This document shows, piece by piece, positions 57,227 to 64,000 of a stretch of 64,000 nt of DNA. The stretch lies in the NCBI RefSeq assembly GCF_965363235.1, contig NC_134846.1, positions 33,676,218-33,740,217 of the forward strand. The letters are read 5' to 3'. How positions within the stretch are numbered: the stretch's first letter is position 1; every line of letters begins with the position of its first letter. Below the pieces are notes generated by a model. It was not told the origin of the DNA. It saw only the letters and a list, made by a program, of their open reading frames with translations, and did not search any database. The stretch is from Mytilus galloprovincialis (Eukaryota > Mollusca > Bivalvia > Mytilida > Mytilidae). Both the position numbers and the translations under genes were made by a program.

Positions 57227-57601
57227 AATTGCTATTAAATTGTCCAAACTAAGCTTTCATATAGTTTTTCTTTCTAAAAGTATTCTATATTTATAAGAAT
57301 CAGACATTATGTGAATTGAAACATTTCATATTCAGTAAAATATGTGTAAAATTGCAATATATATTTGTAGGAAGTTTCCATGTGGGAGATAATAACTTTT
57401 CTTTCAAAAAGTCTTTATTCAAAAGAATAATATTTTAGGTTATCTCCCCTGAAAACTTAACAACAGCATATTGTTATTTCACACATATTTTACTGAATAT
57501 ATGATGTTTTATTTAAAATGATATCTGATTCTTATAAATATAGAATACTTTTAGAAAGAAAAACTATATGAAAGCTTAGTTTGGACAATTTTATAGCAAT
57601 T
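57227..57601. mobile_element. Foldback element, 375 bp, palindromic over most of its length
   Basis: AATTGCTATTAAATTGTCC at 57227 is mirrored by GGACAATTTTATAGCAATT ending at 57601. Pairing continues inward through CTTTCATATAGTTTTTCTTTC, ATTTATAAGAATCAGA and TATTCAGTAAAATATGTGT to GGGAGATAA/TTATCTCCC. The arms are nearly identical for the first 80 bases. No coding capacity. RNA from it would fold into one long hairpin. Confidence 0.9.
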
Positions 57602-58027
57602 AAATGTTGTAAGATTCTTAAGTACAACTGAAACTAAGAAAGCTTAACAAAGGTTTAACTGTATATGTAATACATGGTGCCTTCTCCAACTTCATTCTGT
57701 GTATCATGATTTCGAGGGACCTCCTGTCTTTCTTAACAAATTTTCATATTATTCAAAATCTTGTTACACCCATGTAATAAGATTATTTGATGAACTAAAA
57801 ACCCCTTTAAATGATAACAAACTTGTTAAAGTTCACCAAGAAAACATTTACTCTCTTGTTAGAAAGAAAAATCTATACGCCGAAAATAAAAAAAATATTT
57901 AATCAAGAAAAAAACTTTAATTTTCTCAGTTTCTAATCATGAAAAATCACAGTTGATAAAATTTCAGAAAGGTTCCCTTAGTAATAAATGTTACTTAGTA
58001 AATCTAAACATGCATCATTGTATAGGG

Positions 58028-58135
58028 ACCAGCTGAAGCCCGCCCCCAGATGGAGAACTCTCTTGCTGTGTTCAATTAGTAGCTCTATGTTCCGCTTATT
58101 ATCTCTTTGATACACTTATGACTCTCCTCGTTTCT
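58028..58135 (-). repeat. Degenerate dispersed repeat fragment
   Basis: GACCAGCTGAAGCCCGCCCCCAG ... TTATCTCTTTGATACA is a diverged reverse copy of part of the family at 14380. Confidence 0.5.
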
Positions 58136-58454
58136 TTCCTCACTTTTATAATTCCAAAACTCTTTCTAACTACTGAATTATGAAAACGATGTCAACATGA
58201 TTTGACGTTTGTATGACAGGCAAACATTTTAATAAGACACATACCAAAAATTGATTTTAGCCAATGGTCATTGATAAAGTAACTCCCATGTATTGTTAAA
58301 AGCACTCTTAGTAACTTGCAACATATAAGATTGTACAACAGAGTGTATAGAGCTTATAAGTCACAAACATTAGGTTTCCGTTGCTAGCAATGAACTCCTC
58401 TAGTATATGTTCCTAATACTTCATTTGTATGGTCTATCTATATATATATAGATA

Positions 58455-59315
58455 GGTCCTTTGTTGTCCACTCCACATTCCAAACTACGAGACAAATTGA
58501 AAGATTTGGTATTGCTTTGCTTCATAAAAAAGAATGGCCAACGTAGACACAAGTATCTTGTCTTAGGGAGGGATAAATCCTACTTTGTAAAGGATCACTC
58601 TGATTCAAACCAAAAATTCTCTGAAACTGATATTATCAAGATGCTTGATTTCTTGATTGACAACATATTTGTTACGTTCGGAGGACGTGTTTTTCAACAG
58701 ACTGTCGGCATTCCAATTGAAACAAACTGTGCCCCTCTGCTTACCGACTTGTTTCTTTATCATTATGAGGCTGACTTCATGCAGGAACTTCTTGGGAAGA
58801 ACGATAAGTAGTTAGCAATATCCTTTAACTCTACTTTCCGCTATATAGATGATGTTCTTTCACTAAATGATTCAAAATTGGGTGACTATGTGAAACGCAT
58901 CTATCCCATCGAGCTAGAGATAAAGGATACTACAGATACAGTTAAGTCGGTCTCATATCTTGACTTACATCTAGAAATTGACAATGAGGGTCGATTGAAA
59001 ACAAAACTTTACGGCAAAAGAGATGATTTCATCTTTTCAATTGTGAACTTTCCATTTGTAAGTAGCAACATTCCAGCAGTACCTGCATACGAGGTATATA
59101 TCTCCCAATTGATACGATATTCCCGTGCTTGCATTTCCTATCATGATTTTCTTGATAGAGGGTTGCTGCTCACAAGGAAGCTATTAAACCAAGAGTTCCA
59201 AATGGTGAAGTTGAAATCATTCCTTCGTAAATTTTACGGACGCCATCACGAGTTGGTTGACCGTTATGGAATAACCGTTTCACAAATGATATCGGATATG
59301 TTCCTTTCGTCGTAA
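58455..59315 (+). pseudogene. Reverse-transcriptase pseudogene, probably Penelope-like
   Basis: One reading frame spans 58455-59315 with a TAG at 58809-58811. Before the stop are YLVLGRDKSYFVK, FLIDNIFVTFGGRVFQQ and a GIPIETNCAPLLTDLFLY segment, where a glycine-containing G-[LI]-P-M-G-type motif is expected; the methionine-glycine pair is replaced. After the stop comes the catalytic RYIDD (58839-58853), then SYLDLHLEIDNEG and a C-terminal region ending SDMFLSS. No endonuclease domain follows. The order of motifs resembles Penelope-like elements, but the clade is a judgement from memory. The non-coding tail (59316-59620, GCAGGATCTGCTAACCCTTCC) looks like the normal 3' end of the family. Confidence 0.75.
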
Positions 59316-59620
59316 CTACAATCCCCTTCTTTTCATGAATGTGACCTACCGAATTAGACTATTTACCGGATTTGTTATCACATAAACAACGGGTGCCACA
59401 TGTGGAGCAGGATCTGCTAACCCTTCCGGAGCACCTGATATCACCCCTAGTTTTTTGGTGGGGTTCGTGTTGTTTATTCTTTAGTTTTCTATGTTGTGTC
59501 ATGTGTGCTGTTGTTTGTTTGTCTTTTCATTTTTAGCCATGGCGTTGTCAGTTTGTTTTAGATTAATGAGTTTGACTGTCCCTTTGGTATCTTTCGTCCC
59601 TCTTTTGTCCTTCATCTCAG

Positions 59621-60843
59621 TGAAAATTGCAATAACAAAACTATTGTATGAAGTTATTTATTATTAAAATTCAAATAAATCTGTATATTCGTACAAACAA
59701 TATGTTGGATTATGGAAACCTAAGTCATCATATAAATGTCATGGTTCAGATGGGAAAGTTGAAAAATAAAGTTTGTAGTAAAACCTCATGACTTCATAGT
59801 TATTGCCATGATAAGAGTTCTATAACTAATTTACTATTCACATCAACTGGTCTTTGGTGTATTGTTGTTTCATTGGCTATCAAACCAAATCTCTTTATTT
59901 TCTTTATGAGCTATTTTTTTTCTTGTATAAGACATGTACCTCAAAGATTGAGATAAAACTTTTTTTAGTAATGTGCAAAATGCAACTGTATCTCATAATA
60001 GGGTTGTCTGCTTCTTGTAGTGTTATTGTAATGTATCTGACACTCTCATTTTCTGGTGTAATTAATGGGAATATAACTTTGATAAACAAAAAACCAAAAC
60101 GAAATTGTTTAAATATCTTTTACAATTGTGTGTGTTCTCTTTTATTTCTGTAACTCTAAGCTAGATTCTATGATTTTCTTTTTTCCATAGTTGTACTTCA
60201 CAGCATATACAACAACAAAGTACACATGAAAAATAATTTATTGCAGATTATATGCATTAAAATAGTTAGTACAAATGATGTATTGCACAAAATGTAAGAA
60301 AAAATAACAAATAAATCATTAACCTAAGTATTTGCATAAAACAAACAATATTTAAATCATAATCAAGAAGAAAAGTGGAATACTAAGATTAAAAGAAGAA
60401 AATGCATGTCGAATATTCAATATGGGTGAATATTGTCAAGAGAAGATTTTGACATTGCAGGAGTTTGTGAGTACAATTATTTTTTTCAACAAAAGATAAT
60501 TTTCACCAATATTTATGAAATAACCCATTTTTTGTCCAGTAAAACTTTCAAAGCTGTGTGAAACAGATTTTTGTTATTAAGTTGTTATGTAGAGCGTAAT
60601 ACGACTCCAAACTGACTAACATATTGTCAATAAATCTCTTAGCATCCATTGAATTAGTTGGACTTCATAAAGTGAAGGTTTCTTAAAAAAACCCAGATTT
60701 AAACAATGCTTAGACAAACTAGAAATGCCTCCTTGTCTAAAACAGGGTTTGAATAGTAAATAAATTATAATTATTTTTATTTGGCTATCATGACTTTTGA
60801 CATTTAAATTTTTTAATTTGAAAACAATTGCTCTCTCAATTTC
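59621..60843. other. Non-coding AT-rich stretch
   Basis: No gene or repeat recognised. Short open frames at 59854-60153 have no supporting features. Confidence 0.5.
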
Positions 60844-61400
60844 AAAGGAGTAGGTTTTGGCCCTACAATATAACAGTTTTACAAAATTGTGAAAATGTAA
60901 TCTTTTATCTATTTACTGGAAAGTAGAATGCTTCTGCTACATAAATATGGGCTATTTTTGACAATACAATTAACATACATCAGGTACTAGCATCATTAAG
61001 TCATGCGAAATTACTGAAATCTTCACAATTTTAGTATTTTAGTTAAATTGTAGACGTTTTCTTCTTAAATGAAAGTGGCCGCATTCGTGTTCATTCATAA
61101 TATTGAAATGTAAGTTGTATTTGATAATAATACATACCGTATATAAAGGTTGAGGTTGAACACGGATGCGGCAACTTTAATTTTTGACAGAAACCACTGA
61201 AAAGTGACGAATTTTGACATATTTGATAGATGTTTCATATTTAAGCTTGAATCTGAGCGTTTTTAATGCCTTGATCAGTTAAAATCTTTCAAATAAACTT
61301 ACTGAAATAGACACTTAAGTTTTTAAAAATATCCAAAATCTTTCGTTAGATGAACCTGAAATTTGAGGCCAGAATCGGCCATTACAACACCTACTCCTTT
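60844..61400. mobile_element. MITE with AAAGGAGTAGG ends, 557 bp
   Basis: AAAGGAGTAGGTTTTGGCC at 60844 is mirrored by GGCCATTACAACACCTACTCCTTT ending at 61400. The interior includes GGCCGCATTCGTGTTCA and its approximate inverse TGAACACGGATGCGGC (61078-61173), an internal stem. No transposase. The target duplication could not be fixed. Confidence 0.75.
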
Positions 61401-61628
61401 AAACAGTTTTACCTTTTTCAGTAGATAAATATCAATAATTTATGCTACTAAAATTATTGACAATATGTAAGTTAGTTTGGGGTTGTATAAAGCTCTACAT
61501 CACCAAACGAAAATATGTTTTACAAAGCTTTTTTTAAAGAAACCTTTTTGATATTCATAATCAAGAAGATAGTGTAACAAAAAATGTATTTTACATGTAT
61601 TAATTTATACTGGACACTAAAACAGCTG

Positions 61629-61651
61629 CAATCAATCAATCAATCAATCAA
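61629..61651 (+). repeat. (AATC)n microsatellite
   Basis: About five and a half AATC/CAAT units. Confidence 0.9.
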
Positions 61652-64000
61652 ATAGGCTACATCTTGTAAAACTGTAAAATTGTAAATTATTTTTGAAACA
61701 AAAAATTTACATCTTTTTAAATTAAAAAAATCTGCATTTAAGTAAAGCTGAAATCTACAAATCCAAGATATGAACAACAGTACCTCCTTGGTATTAATTC
61801 AAATCTTCCCCCAAGTATCACCACAGATCTTTGTTAAAAAAAATGTACCAAAACAGACTGCCTTTACAAATATATTGCTGACCGAAAAATGTAGGAGCTG
61901 ACTGCAGTTTTGAAAAAAGTTGGATTGAAATTATCAAACAGGAAATATGTATCTGTAAATTTATCTTTTGATAAGACTGAGTATGATATGATTTATGTAA
62001 ATGAATAAAATCTTGCATCTGTAGTTACAAAATAAACAACTTTGAGCATACAAACTGTGTGAAGCACAATCATAAATATATAGTGCACAAAACCTCAACA
62101 ATTGATCTCCTTCATAAAAACTTAATCACCTAACAAGCATTTTGCAATATTTAAAAAAGTTCCCAATGACTATAAAAATGGAATTATATTTTGTAACTCA
62201 TATTGTTTATGTTCTTACAATAATTTGTTAACCAATGGCCACATTGTCTGAAAATTCAAAAGGACAGAAATACACTAAAATAAAAAGATCCAATTATAAC
62301 CATGATTTTCATATATCTACGTTTAATAACAACCCATATACAGAAACATAGTGAATAACAGTGACTTAATATTATTCTGAAGTGAAAGTACAAAAAGGTG
62401 TCCAATACAATCATATATAATTCTAAAGTGAAAGTAAAACTATATGTCTATACAATCTTAAACTTAATTCATAAGATGGTGTTCTCATATTATCTGCAAT
62501 AAGAAAACAAGTAAATTAAAATTTCACAACCTGGCTTGAACAATAAAGGCACAAAAAGCTAGCAACTACTTATGACTAAATACCACTCTCCTCCAACTAT
62601 TTTATTTTAATTCAAAGGAACCAATTTCTACACAAGTCTACAGATAATTCTTTTTATAGAAATTGAAAGATGTTTTCTTTTTACATTCCAGTAATTACTA
62701 ATTCAGAGGCTAACAATGATTGAAATTGATCCAACAACACTATAGTGTGTGTTTGTTTTTGTTTTTCTTGCTCTCATGTGTTCCAGTTATTCGTTTGTTT
62801 TCCACTTATAGTTGATGTGTTCCCTAGGTTTTGCTTTGTAACCCTGGATTTGTTTTTTCTTCAATTGATTTATGACTTTTGAACAGCAGTATACTACTGT
62901 TGCCTTATTACGAAGAGAATGGACCACATGGAATACTTTTTTGTATGTGCTAAGACTCATTATGATAATAAAACATCATAGTAATGTTAGAAAACTTATT
63001 TTAGTAGATACATCATGTACATTTTTTTAAAGTCCACTCCTTTGTAGCCAACCTCAAAGTGATGTATTTAACAAGTTTTTCTTTGTTGGTGTGTTTTTAT
63101 TCTCATACACTGTTAATTGGCACAAAAATAACACTTAACCTTGGCACATTTTTTTTTATCTGGGAAAATGAATAAACAATTCCATAATAACAGATGCTTA
63201 ACATGCTAAAAACTATTCACCATTGACAGTTACATCAATTTGTTCACAATCTTTTTGTGAAGTTTCAAAAATGTGGACTGGTATGACTTATGTAGACAAA
63301 TAGGTACAACCCCTTCCTCATCCTACTATACGTCAATTTGCACTTAGTGCAACCAGACCAAAATAAGTTCCGGCAATTAGGTTTTACTTCATCTGTAAAG
63401 AGTATTCTGTTGTATTTTTCAAACAAAAACTTTTGCAAATTCTGCTATTGTGTCATGCATGCTGTACATATATTAAATCCATCTATATTGTAATAAGATG
63501 TTAGCAAAGACAGGAAAAGATTATTTAAAGCAGTAAGGTCTAAGGATGTGCTCCAATTTATATATCTCCAGACTGGTGAAGCTGTTAGCAGCAGCAAAAA
63601 GTTACAGAAAACCCCTATCAAGATAAAGACTGTCAAAACTCTAGGATAAGTAGAATTTTTATACTGACCTCATTTCTTCTTTTTCTGAAATTTATAAGGT
63701 AATTTGTCAACTGAACATCTAAATTTTAAATAAGATAACATATTCAAGTTATGCTTGTTTTTAGGGTGGTTTTTTTTGTATTTTAATGGAGTTTTTTGTT
63801 GAATTTTTACTCAGGTACTCCATGATTCCAAAGTGGAAATATTAAATTTGAATTTTGCGTTGGTTTGAAATATGCAAAATACTTTTATTTTTTTTTCTTA
63901 TCCTGGTTTGACTCTTTAGTAATCTAAAACATCAAATAAATATTATACTTTTCAAACCTTTCACTCAACAGTTGAAAAATTCTACTTTCCCATTCTGGTT
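61652..64000. other. Non-coding right end of window
   Basis: AT-rich. 62735-62915 (GTGTGTTTGTTTTTGTTTTTCTTGC ... GTTGATGTGTTCCCTAGGTTTTGC ... CAGCAGTATACTACTGTTGCC) looks like a dispersed repeat tail, with a GTATAC-centred palindrome at its end. A minus-strand frame at 63445-63636 is hydrophobic but has no convincing splice sites. No gene is supported. Confidence 0.45.

Noticed and set aside
63445..63660. Minus-strand hydrophobic frame that looks like a membrane segment
   Set aside because: The frame lacks an ATG at its start and the only AG upstream has no pyrimidine tract.

Overview
The window reads as nuclear DNA of a bivalve mollusc, most likely a mussel (Mytilus or a close relative). 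This is inferred from the AT-rich, repeat-dominated sequence, several dispersed repeat families and a hammerhead 'retrozyme' of a kind known from bivalves, and a single-exon B-box/coiled-coil/propeller gene of the TRIM-like class expanded in bivalves. No database was searched. Real host genes are few; almost everything else is satellite DNA or transposable elements.

Layout. (1) 147-7448: a complete satellite array, about 14 direct units of 347 bp followed at about 4990 by about 7 inverted units of 346 bp. (2) 7449-12372: non-coding DNA with small repeat relics. (3) 12373-30600: an 18 kb nest. A mollusc dispersed repeat was split by a long-LTR Ty3/gypsy-type element (12493-28902; TSD TTAC; gag and protease remnants only). 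Its 5' LTR took a Helitron/pearl-like element and a second dispersed repeat. Its 3' LTR took a complete 7.6 kb Ty3/gypsy element (20795-28401; TSD ATAT) with identical 191 bp LTRs, intact gag and pol, a GGGAAAC -1 frameshift site and a C-terminal chromodomain. (4) 30601-39290: several dispersed families built as head, tandem core, GAC or ACGG microsatellite and 3' hairpin, one of them split by a TTAA-flanked MITE. (5) 39495-40982: the TRIM-like gene. (6) 41041-43390: a degenerate array of about 125 bp units, interrupted by a foldback MITE and a hammerhead retrozyme. (7) 44498-49211: exons of an unrecognised minus-strand gene, one lying at the end of a tandem triplication. (8) 49300-64000: MITEs, SINE-like copies, short tandem arrays, a 375 bp foldback element and a broken reverse-transcriptase gene.

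How the parts relate. The gypsy element at 20795-28401 is the only complete mobile unit and looks recently inserted. The element that hosts it has damaged gag and no polymerase, yet nearly identical LTRs, which suggests it was moved by proteins supplied in trans. The empty target site can be read for five insertions, which gives a relative order of events.
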